Positions 1-6,273 of a DNA stretch of 6,858 bases are shown piece after piece. The notes below the pieces were generated by a model that had not been told where the DNA came from, did no database searches, and saw nothing but the letters and a program-made list of their open reading frames with translations. How positions within the stretch are numbered: the first letter of the stretch is position 1; each line of letters opens with the position of its first letter. A program made the position numbers and the translations under genes. Origin of the DNA: CBFHSD01 sp965658375 (GTDB lineage Bacteria > Bacteroidota > Bacteroidia > Flavobacteriales_G > Salibacteraceae); the NCBI GenBank assembly GCA_965658375.1, contig CBFHSD010000084.1, forward strand, positions 1 to 6,858. The letters are read 5' to 3'.

Positions 1-588
1 ATTTGGATAGACGTGAAAAGCGTTATTCGTCCCACCTTCTTCAACGCTATTTGCTGTTTCTGCCATGATTGATTCTTTTAGCGTGTAAACTGCATCACCA
101 TTGTTGCCATTGTTACTGTTTGAAGCTACGGAGCACCCATAAAAGCTTACTTCACCTACATCTGTAGCAGGAGCTTGCCATTCAAATGTCCAAGAACCAG
201 ATGAAGACGGAGAATCATGACCAATAATGTTTCTTCCTGAAGAAGGAATTAATTTGGTGCCACTTACCATGGTAAAATCACCAGCTTGAGTGTTATCTCC
301 CTTTAAACTTGATAATTGAAAGCCGTTTTTCGCTGTGGCGTTATCAATTGACACCGTTACAGAATAGACGCTATCTGGTTTGTAGGCTGTTGGTAAACCT
401 GTAATGGTGAAGCCTGATTCTATGTTTACATTGCCCGTGTGGCAACCAAAGCCACATCCATCTGCTCCTCCTACTCCTACAGGAGAACCCGAACGATCTT
501 CATTTGGACCATTTGTAAAGCTTGAAAAGGTGGATAGGATGGTGGTTGCCAATGCAATAAGTGTAATAGAGTAAATTGTATTTTTCAT
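1..588 (-). CDS. Secreted Reeler-like / choice-of-anchor V protein, probable T9SS substrate (C-terminus beyond window)
   Basis: The frame is open from an ATG at 588 to the window edge (196 codons, no stop), so the C-terminus is missing. Residues 1 to about 24 form a signal peptide: Lys2, a hydrophobic stretch (ITLIALATTIL), then a Ser/Thr-rich region. A Gly-rich segment leads to Cys45-x3-Cys49-His50, followed by a beta-rich, Ser/Asn/Gly-rich domain to about residue 165, with a lone Cys152. This order (signal peptide, Gly/Pro-rich cysteine-histidine segment, beta-sandwich) matches the Reeler-like 'choice-of-anchor V' proteins of Bacteroidota. The last visible residues (FHVYPN) look like the start of a type A type IX sorting domain, which would send the protein across the outer membrane to the surface; this is inference because the domain is cut off. 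The ATG lies 12 bp after the symporter stop, suggesting co-transcription. No Shine-Dalgarno is visible. The function of the family is not known to me. Confidence 0.8.
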   Translation of the reverse strand, partial: MKNTIYSITLIALATTILSTFSSFTNGPNEDRSGSPVGVGGADGCGFGCHTGNVNIESGFTITGLPTAYKPDSVYSVTVSIDNATAKNGFQLSSLKGDNTQAGDFTMVSGTKLIPSSGRNIIGHDSPSSSGSWTFEWQAPATDVGEVSFYGCSVASNSNNGNNGDAVYTLKESIMAETANSVEEGGTNNAFHVYPN

Positions 589-600
589 GGGATCTGAGGT

Positions 601-2148
601 TTAGTTTATCAATGAATTGTCTACAGCTTTCTTGCTGTTTTGTTCTGATTGAGATACAACCCAAAGTAGGCCAAATGTAAGGCAACCATTGATAGGAAGC
701 AATTCAAAGCCAATTTGATAGCCCCCGAACAGTTGAGGGCTAAAAAACTGCAATGCAAAAGTCAGAATAGGTGCGATGATAGTAACAACTGGAATAAGAG
801 TTTCTCTTGGCTGAAGACGCGTAAAAAGTCCAAAGGAAAAGAGACCAAGCAAAGGCCCATAGGTATATCCAGCATAAACAAAAAGTGATTGAATCACACT
901 ATCATCGTTAATTGCTCTGAAAACGAGTATTACTGCGATTAACATCAATGAAACAATCCAATGCACCTTTTCTCTCAACCTTACTTGTTCTTTTGCTGCA
1001 TTCTGATCTACATCCAAAAAATCAACACAAACAGAAGTTGTGAGCGAAGTTAGTGCACTGTCTGCGCTTGAATAGGCAGCTGCCACTAAACCGAGAATAA
1101 ACACCAAGCCAACTACTACCCCTAGGTTCCCATCTAGTGCTACTGTAGGAAAAAGTAAATCCGCTTTTTCTGGAAATGGCATCGACATGTTATCCATATA
1201 GCCATATAGCATTACCCCCAAAGCAAGGAACAGAAGGTTCACAAAAATGAGGGTAATACTGAAGGTATACATGTTCTTCTGTGCTTCTTTCAGGTTTCTG
1301 CAGGTGAGATTTTTCTGCATCATATCCTGATCCAAACCAGTCATCGCAATCGTAATAAACGCACCACTTATCAAGTATTTAAAGAAGTAAGTTTTCTCAT
1401 TGGGTTCATTCAAAAAGAAGACCTTACTCATGTCGCTATTTTTGACATAAGAAATAGCTTCTACTAAGCTAAACTCCATCGCCTGAGAGATCAATACAAA
1501 AGTGATTATGACCGCAAGAAGCATAAATAAGGTTTGCAAAGTATCTGTCCAAACAATGGTTTTAATACCTCCCTTGCGCGTGTACACCCAAATGAGAAAG
1601 ACAGCAAACACAACACTGACAATAAACTCGAGTTCAATATGTGTGGTTTCTATCAAAACGTTTCTGAGAGTTCCCCAAAAACCATTTCCAAAATCAAAAC
1701 CAATGCGATCAAAAATGCTGTAGTTAAAAACAAGAGCCACGAGGTATATTCGAAAAGCGGCACCAATGGTTCTAGAGATTAAAAAGAAAGTTGCCCCCGT
1801 TTTATATGCTAAAGTACCAAAGCGCTGATCTAAATATCCGTAAATAGAAACTAAATTGAGCTTGTAATACAAAGGAAGAAGGACTTGAGCAACAACCACA
1901 TAACCAATTAAATAACCCAAGACCATTTGCATGTATGCAAACTTTGTTGTTGCCACCCATCCCGGAACCGATATAAAGGTTACACCTGACAAAGAGGCCC
2001 CAATCATCCCAAAGGCTACAATATACCATGGAGAGGATTTATTCCCGGTAAAAAATGCGGCATTTCCCTCCCCTTTTGTTCTAGAAGAGATAAACATGAG
2101 CACTCCGAAGTAAGAAAGAATAACAACAAGAACAAGCAATGGCGTCAT
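601..2148 (-). CDS. Sodium:solute symporter family protein (SSS family)
   Basis: An inner-membrane Na+-coupled transporter of the SSS family (LeuT fold); the substrate cannot be told from sequence. I chose the ATG at 2148 (515 aa) because MTPLLVLVV begins TM1 directly, as expected for the family. An in-frame ATG at 2178 would add MKCEKGFLCG, which looks unlike a transporter N-terminus and would leave only 30 bp to recR. Visible family features: SGVTFISVPGW at residues 54-64 in the first core helix, GGIKT-x-VWTDTLQ near 189-201, a GLDQDMMQKNL loop with following Lys/Glu-rich residues, and AAAYSSADSALTSLTT near 355-370, whose Ser/Thr pair corresponds to the Na2-site region of TM8 in SSS transporters. 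Many hydrophobic segments cover the whole length, consistent with about 13 helices, and nothing looks broken. It is divergent from recR and is followed after 12 bp by the secreted Reeler-like gene. Sugar, amino acid, sialic acid or iodide-type substrates are all possible. Confidence 0.92.
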   Translation of the reverse strand: MTPLLVLVVILSYFGVLMFISSRTKGEGNAAFFTGNKSSPWYIVAFGMIGASLSGVTFISVPGWVATTKFAYMQMVLGYLIGYVVVAQVLLPLYYKLNLVSIYGYLDQRFGTLAYKTGATFFLISRTIGAAFRIYLVALVFNYSIFDRIGFDFGNGFWGTLRNVLIETTHIELEFIVSVVFAVFLIWVYTRKGGIKTIVWTDTLQTLFMLLAVIITFVLISQAMEFSLVEAISYVKNSDMSKVFFLNEPNEKTYFFKYLISGAFITIAMTGLDQDMMQKNLTCRNLKEAQKNMYTFSITLIFVNLLFLALGVMLYGYMDNMSMPFPEKADLLFPTVALDGNLGVVVGLVFILGLVAAAYSSADSALTSLTTSVCVDFLDVDQNAAKEQVRLREKVHWIVSLMLIAVILVFRAINDDSVIQSLFVYAGYTYGPLLGLFSFGLFTRLQPRETLIPVVTIIAPILTFALQFFSPQLFGGYQIGFELLPINGCLTFGLLWVVSQSEQNSKKAVDNSLIN

Positions 2149-2172
2149 GCCGCAAAGAAAGCCTTTTTCACA

Positions 2173-2203
2173 TTTCATCAGTTCGCGTGGCGCATTACCT
2201 TTG
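2173..2203 (+). promoter_or_regulatory. Bacteroidota-type promoter of recR
   Basis: The -7 box TACCTTTG (2196-2203) matches TAnnTTTG at every fixed position. TTTC at 2173-2176 stands 19 bp upstream as a one-mismatch -33 box. The -7 box ends only 5 bp before the recR ATG at 2209, so transcription would begin at or very near the start codon. The site lies in the 60-bp divergent spacer and slightly overlaps the rejected upstream start of the symporter. It is predicted from the motif only. Confidence 0.5.
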
Positions 2204-2208
2204 GCCTC

Positions 2209-2826
2209 ATGGAAATTCCATCACGATTGGTTGAACAAGCAGTGGAGCAATTTGCCTCTTTACCCGGTATTGGTAAGAGAACAGCATTGCGATTGGTAAT
2301 GCATCTTTTGAATGAACCCAAAGAAACAAGTCTTCAATTTGCCCACAGCATTTCGAACATGCGAAAGCAAATACGCTTTTGCGCACAGTGCCACAACATT
2401 TGTGAAGATGAGCTATGCGGCATTTGCGTGAATCCAAAAAGGGATGCACAAACGATCTGCGTGGTGGAAAACATCAGAGATCTTATTGCTATTGAAAATA
2501 CGCAACAATACAGCGGTGTGTATCATATCCTAGGTGGAAATATTTCACCAATGGATGGTATAGGTCCGCAAGATCTTAATATTTCTTCTTTGATTGCTCG
2601 AGCAGAAAAAAATGAAGCAAAAGAAATTATTCTGGCTCTCAGTACTACGATGGAAGGAGACACTACAAACTTTTACCTCTTTCGAAAATTGGAAGCATTT
2701 TGTACCAATATTAGCACCATAGCCAGAGGGGTCGCCATAGGAGATGAAATTGAATACACCGATGAAGTAACCCTTGGAAAATCAATTTTAAATAGAACCC
2801 AATACAATAGTTCACTTTCCAATTAG
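2209..2826 (+). CDS. recR: Recombination mediator protein RecR
   Basis: RecR works with RecO (and RecF) to load RecA on SSB-coated single-stranded DNA during gap repair in the cytoplasm. At 205 aa it has the usual family length. Domains in order: helix-hairpin-helix DNA-binding motif LPGIGKRTALRL (residues 18-29); a four-cysteine zinc finger with Cys58-x2-Cys61 and Cys70-x2-Cys73 (Cys65 is extra); and a Toprim domain opening with CVVENIRDLIAIE (84-96), with the conserved YHILGGNISP (105-114) and GIGP that follow. The start is supported by the family: the N-terminus MEIPSRLVEQ aligns naturally with known RecR starts, and no later Met would keep the HhH motif. No Shine-Dalgarno is visible. The glycosyltransferase start codon follows 3 bp after the TAG stop, so the two are probably co-transcribed and perhaps translationally coupled, though their functions are unrelated. 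Confidence 0.97.
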   Translation: MEIPSRLVEQAVEQFASLPGIGKRTALRLVMHLLNEPKETSLQFAHSISNMRKQIRFCAQCHNICEDELCGICVNPKRDAQTICVVENIRDLIAIENTQQYSGVYHILGGNISPMDGIGPQDLNISSLIARAEKNEAKEIILALSTTMEGDTTNFYLFRKLEAFCTNISTIARGVAIGDEIEYTDEVTLGKSILNRTQYNSSLSN

Positions 2827-2829
2827 TAC

Positions 2830-4785
2830 ATGAGCAGGTTAAGTGTTGTCATAGTCAATTACAATGTGCGCTTCTTTTTGGAGCAATGTCTGCTTTCTGT
2901 AAAAAACGCCTCGAAAAACTGCGACATTGAAGTATTTGTGGTTGACAACAATTCTGTTGACGGTTCAAACGAAATGGTAGAGTCTAAATTTCCTGAGGTT
3001 GAACTGATTAAAAACAAGCAGAACGTAGGTTTTAGCGTAGCCAATAACCAAGCCATCAAACGCTCTACAGGAGATTTTGTCCTTTTACTTAATCCTGACA
3101 CTGTGGTTCAAGAAGATACTTTTGAGCTGTGTCTTGAATTTATGGAATGTACACCTGATGCTGGTGGATTAGGTGTGAAAATGATTGACGGCAAAGGCGT
3201 ATTTCTTCCCGAATCGAAGCGCGGTTTGCCTACACCAGAAGTGGCGTTTTATAAAATCTTTGGTTTGTCATCTTTATTCCCAAAATCGAAGCGTTTTGGT
3301 CGCTATCACATGGGATATGCTTCAAATGACGAAACCCATTCTGTTGATGTTCTTTCTGGAGCTTTTATGCTCATGAGAAAATCGGTTTTGAATAAAATAG
3401 GATTGCTTGATGAAACCTTTTTTATGTACGGAGAGGACATAGACCTTTCATGGCGAATAAAACTAAGAGGTTACAAAAATTACTATTTCCCAAAAACACA
3501 AATCATCCACTATAAAGGAGAAAGTACCAAAAAGAGCAGCATCAACTACGTGTTCGTATTTTATAACGCCATGGTGATTTTTGCCAAAAAGCATTTTTCT
3601 AAATCAAGCGCTGGACTTTTTTCTATTCTCATAAACATTGCCATTTGGTTTAGAGCATCACTTGCAGTGCTTCAGCGCCTTATTCAACGCGCATGGCTAC
3701 CCCTACTAGATTCGCTTATTTATGGGGGAACCCTCTTGAGCTTAGATCATGTTTATGCTCAACAAACTGGCATCCAGCATCCAGAAGGAATTGTTTATCC
3801 GAGTCTTGCCGTTTTCGCACTTATTTTTATCGCATCTCTCTTTTTCAATGGGGGATATGACAAACCCTACTACCTTAAAAAAATTGCAAAAGGCGGGCTA
3901 ATAGCTATACTTTCGTCATTAGTAATATATAGCCTTCTCCCCGAAGAATACCGTTTTTCGAGATTCATGGTACTTGGTGGTTCACTCATTGGCTTAGGCA
4001 TTGTCATCTTATTGCGTTTGCTCCTAGATTTAATGAAAATTCCTGGAACCCAATTGCACAAAAAAGAAGTGAAACGTATTGGCATTGTTGGCAAAAGGGA
4101 GGAAATTGACCGCGTTAAAAAACTGATGATTCAAACGGGAATAGACATCGATTTAATCATTGAAATATTACCTGACAATACCACCAAAAATCAAAGCAGT
4201 CACTTTGTTGGGTCTATTGGAGATTTAAGGGAACTCGTGCGAGATTTCCGCTTAAACGAAATTGTGTTTTGCGCCAAGAGCGTAAGTTTTGATGACATCA
4301 TGCGTCAAATGCAAAGTGTTGATCTTTCTCAAATTGAGTATAAAATTGCCCCGCCAGAAGCTCAATTCATCATTGGCTCTAACTCTATAAACTCTAGCGG
4401 AGAACTCTACGCCATGCTCCGTTTAGCCACCATTAATCAAACCGCTCAAATCAGAAACAAACGCTTACTTGATTTAGGAGTAAGTCTTGTTTTACTCGCC
4501 CTTAGCCCAATTCTTGCGTGGTTCAATCACCCTCTTACCTATTTCAAAAGTTGTTTTTCCGTGCTTTTCGGTCAAAAAACATGGGTGGGATATGATACCA
4601 ACGACAAGCAAATTAATCTTTTGCCAAAAATAAAAACATCAGTTTTTAACGTTAGTCAATCTCGAAATTCAAAAAATAATAATCCGAATGTTTCACACAC
4701 ACGAAATATAAGATACGCGAACGACTATAAAATTGAAAAAGACGTTCAGATTATTTTACAAAACCTCAACAACCTGAGAGATTAA
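2830..4785 (+). CDS. Membrane-bound GT2 glycosyltransferase fused to a WcaJ-like scaffold with reduced sugar-transferase C-terminus
   Basis: Predicted to transfer an NDP-activated sugar to a lipid-linked or cell-envelope glycan at the inner membrane. Residues 1 to about 255 are a complete GT2 domain of the rhamnosyltransferase-like type: SVVIVNYN (5-12), VVDNNSVDGS (37-46), the DXD-equivalent NPD (88-90), LSGAFMLMR, and GEDIDLSWR (201-209) with IHYKGES (226-232). Hydrophobic segments follow near 263-283, 291-308, 324-340, 354-370 and 379-399. The YRFSR at 374-378 just before the last one resembles the membrane part of WcaJ/WbaP-type polyprenyl-phosphate sugar transferases. Residues about 414-515 look like their Rossmann-like CoA_binding_3 domain (KRIGIVGKREE). 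NKRLLDL (543-549) and the hydrophobic hairpin to 566 match the entry of the bacterial sugar transferase domain. The expected catalytic core is then mostly missing, and only tail-like motifs remain. The GT2 call is firm; the C-terminal homology is read by eye. Acceptor and sugar are unknown. It lies 3 bp after recR. Confidence 0.85.
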   Translation: MSRLSVVIVNYNVRFFLEQCLLSVKNASKNCDIEVFVVDNNSVDGSNEMVESKFPEVELIKNKQNVGFSVANNQAIKRSTGDFVLLLNPDTVVQEDTFELCLEFMECTPDAGGLGVKMIDGKGVFLPESKRGLPTPEVAFYKIFGLSSLFPKSKRFGRYHMGYASNDETHSVDVLSGAFMLMRKSVLNKIGLLDETFFMYGEDIDLSWRIKLRGYKNYYFPKTQIIHYKGESTKKSSINYVFVFYNAMVIFAKKHFSKSSAGLFSILINIAIWFRASLAVLQRLIQRAWLPLLDSLIYGGTLLSLDHVYAQQTGIQHPEGIVYPSLAVFALIFIASLFFNGGYDKPYYLKKIAKGGLIAILSSLVIYSLLPEEYRFSRFMVLGGSLIGLGIVILLRLLLDLMKIPGTQLHKKEVKRIGIVGKREEIDRVKKLMIQTGIDIDLIIEILPDNTTKNQSSHFVGSIGDLRELVRDFRLNEIVFCAKSVSFDDIMRQMQSVDLSQIEYKIAPPEAQFIIGSNSINSSGELYAMLRLATINQTAQIRNKRLLDLGVSLVLLALSPILAWFNHPLTYFKSCFSVLFGQKTWVGYDTNDKQINLLPKIKTSVFNVSQSRNSKNNNPNVSHTRNIRYANDYKIEKDVQIILQNLNNLRD

Positions 4786-4832
4786 CACTTGGGGTTCTAG
4801 GTGATTCATACAAAGGCCACACTGCCACATCC

Positions 4833-4862
4833 TTTGAAACACGAGAAATTCGGCTATTTTTG
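4833..4862 (+). promoter_or_regulatory. Bacteroidota-type promoter of the E2 acyltransferase gene
   Basis: A perfect TTTG -33 box (4833-4836) is followed, after an 18-bp spacer, by a perfect TAnnTTTG -7 box, TATTTTTG (4855-4862). It lies in the 103-bp gap (4786-4888) and predicts transcription starting about 5-8 bp after the -7 box, giving an AT-rich leader of about 20 nt with no Shine-Dalgarno before the ATG at 4889. This is the best promoter match in the window and argues that the E2 gene is transcribed separately from recR and the glycosyltransferase. The rest of the gap holds no gene. Confidence 0.65.
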
Positions 4863-4888
4863 TTCTCCTTAAATAAGCACGTTTTATT

Positions 4889-6214
4889 ATGGCTGAAATA
4901 GAAGTTCTACTCCCTAAAATGGGTGAAAGTGTTGCGGAAGCAACCATCACCACTTGGTTAAAAGCCGTTGGTGACACTATTGAAGAAGAAGAATCTTTGG
5001 TAGAAATTGCAACTGACAAAGTAGATTCTGAAGTACCAGCACCAGCAGATGGAGTTGTAACTCAAATTTTAGTCGAAGAAGGTGATGTGGCTCAAGTTGG
5101 TCAAGTCATTGCCATTATTTCTACAGACGGAGAAGCGCCTTCAGCTCCAGCAGCCCCAAAACAAGAAACAAGTAAAACTGAAGCTGCGCCAGCTCCTGCA
5201 GCTGCGAATACAGCACCTGCTGCATCTTCACCAGCTGAATCAGCTCCTGTGAATTTTGCAAATGCAGATCGCTTCTATTCTCCTTTGGTAAAAACCATCG
5301 CGAAAGAAGAAAACTTATCTATGGATGAGTTGAACAGCATTGAAGGAAGCGGACAGAACGGAAGAGTGACTAAAAAAGATGTATTGAATTTCATCTCTAG
5401 TGGTAGACCTCAAGCCACAGTAGCTCCTGCTGCTGCACCAGCTAAACCAGCAGCAGCGCCAAAAGCATCTTCTGGACCAGCTCCAAAAATATTGTCAAGC
5501 AACGATGATGTAGAGATTATAGAAATGGACCGCATGCGCAAGTTGATTGCCAAGTACATGGTTGATTCTAAGAAAACATCTCCACACGTAACTTCATTTG
5601 TAGAGGCTGATGTAACCAACATTGTTAATTGGAGAAACAAAATCAAAAAGGCTTACGAACAAAGAGAAGGAGAGAAAATCACTTTCACGCCAATCTTCAT
5701 TGAAGCCATTGTAAAAGCCATTAAAGATTTCCCTATGATCAACGTCTCTATAGATGGTGATAACATCATTCGTAAGAAGGGAATAAACATAGGAATGGCC
5801 ACAGCCTTACCAAGCGGTAACTTAATTGTTCCGGTAATCAAAAGTGCCGATCAATTAAGCTTAACTGGTCTTTCTAAGCAAGTAAATGCTTTGGCCAATA
5901 AAGCAAGAAACAACAAATTAGAGCCAGACGATATCGCTGGTGGAACCTACACCATTTCTAACGTAGGATCATTTGGAAACGTGATGGGAACCCCCATCAT
6001 CAATCAACCACAAGTGGCTATTATGGCAGTGGGAGCCATTCGCAAAAAACCAGCGGTGATTGAAACGCCTCAAGGAGACTTGATTGGTATAAGACACATG
6101 ATGTACCTATCGCATTCTTATGACCACAGAGTTGTTGACGGTGCTTTAGGAGGAATGTTTGTCCGTAAAATGGCAGACTACCTTGAGTCATTCGATCCTA
6201 ATAGAGAATTATAA
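4889..6214 (+). CDS. 2-oxo acid dehydrogenase E2 component (dihydrolipoamide acyltransferase)
   Basis: The core subunit of a pyruvate, 2-oxoglutarate or branched-chain 2-oxo acid dehydrogenase complex. It takes the acyl group from E1 on a swinging lipoyl arm and passes it to CoA. All parts are present in 441 aa: one lipoyl domain (1 to about 78) with the lipoylated Lys44 in ATDKVDSEVPAP; an Ala/Pro-rich linker (about 84-120); a peripheral subunit-binding domain (about 130-170, YSPLVKTIAKEENLS to GRVTKKDVL) that holds E1 or E3; a second Ala/Pro linker (about 174-195); and the catalytic acyltransferase domain, whose active-site motif DHRVVDG (412-418) has His413 and Asp417. The lipoyl context resembles Bacteroidota E2s usually labelled branched-chain type, but substrate cannot be fixed from sequence. 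No E1 or E3 gene lies beside it. It has its own promoter and ends at a strong terminator, so it appears to be a single-gene unit. Confidence 0.95.
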   Translation: MAEIEVLLPKMGESVAEATITTWLKAVGDTIEEEESLVEIATDKVDSEVPAPADGVVTQILVEEGDVAQVGQVIAIISTDGEAPSAPAAPKQETSKTEAAPAPAAANTAPAASSPAESAPVNFANADRFYSPLVKTIAKEENLSMDELNSIEGSGQNGRVTKKDVLNFISSGRPQATVAPAAAPAKPAAAPKASSGPAPKILSSNDDVEIIEMDRMRKLIAKYMVDSKKTSPHVTSFVEADVTNIVNWRNKIKKAYEQREGEKITFTPIFIEAIVKAIKDFPMINVSIDGDNIIRKKGINIGMATALPSGNLIVPVIKSADQLSLTGLSKQVNALANKARNNKLEPDDIAGGTYTISNVGSFGNVMGTPIINQPQVAIMAVGAIRKKPAVIETPQGDLIGIRHMMYLSHSYDHRVVDGALGGMFVRKMADYLESFDPNREL

Positions 6215-6226
6215 TAATTACTCATA

Positions 6227-6259
6227 AAGAAGACCGAGGCCTATAACCTCGGTCTTTTT
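6227..6259 (+). terminator. Intrinsic terminator after the E2 gene
   Basis: A perfect 10-bp inverted repeat, AAGACCGAGG (6230-6239) and CCTCGGTCTT (6247-6256), encloses a 7-nt loop and runs into TTTTT (6255-6259). A G-U and two A-U pairs can extend the stem to 13 bp. It begins 12 bp after the E2 stop codon and ends 14 bp before the exonuclease start codon. Confidence 0.9.
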
Positions 6260-6273
6260 AGTTCAATCAACTT

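Noticed and set aside
500..685. 61-codon minus-strand frame spanning the symporter-Reeler junction
   Set aside because: It overlaps both the symporter C-terminus and the Reeler-like signal peptide in another frame and shows no protein-like features.
1502..2113. Several 60-82 codon plus-strand open frames opposite the symporter, and one on the minus strand in another frame (1802-2029)
   Set aside because: They lie inside a gene with clear family motifs, resemble nothing I recognise, and are expected shadows of a conserved membrane-protein frame.
2149..2160. TTTCTTTG on the minus strand 4 bp before the symporter ATG as a mirrored -7 promoter box
   Set aside because: It misses the invariant A of TAnnTTTG and has no TTTG-like -33 box at the right distance; too weak to list as a promoter.
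2149..2178. Upstream in-frame ATG at 2178 as start of the symporter (525 aa)
   Set aside because: The extra residues MKCEKGFLCG do not fit the N-terminus of SSS transporters, and the ATG at 2148 begins directly with the TM1 sequence. The longer form cannot be strictly excluded.
5132..5480. Repetitive GCT/CCA/GCA-rich DNA in the E2 gene as a DNA repeat
   Set aside because: It encodes the two Ala/Pro-rich flexible linkers normal for E2 proteins; the repetition is explained at protein level.
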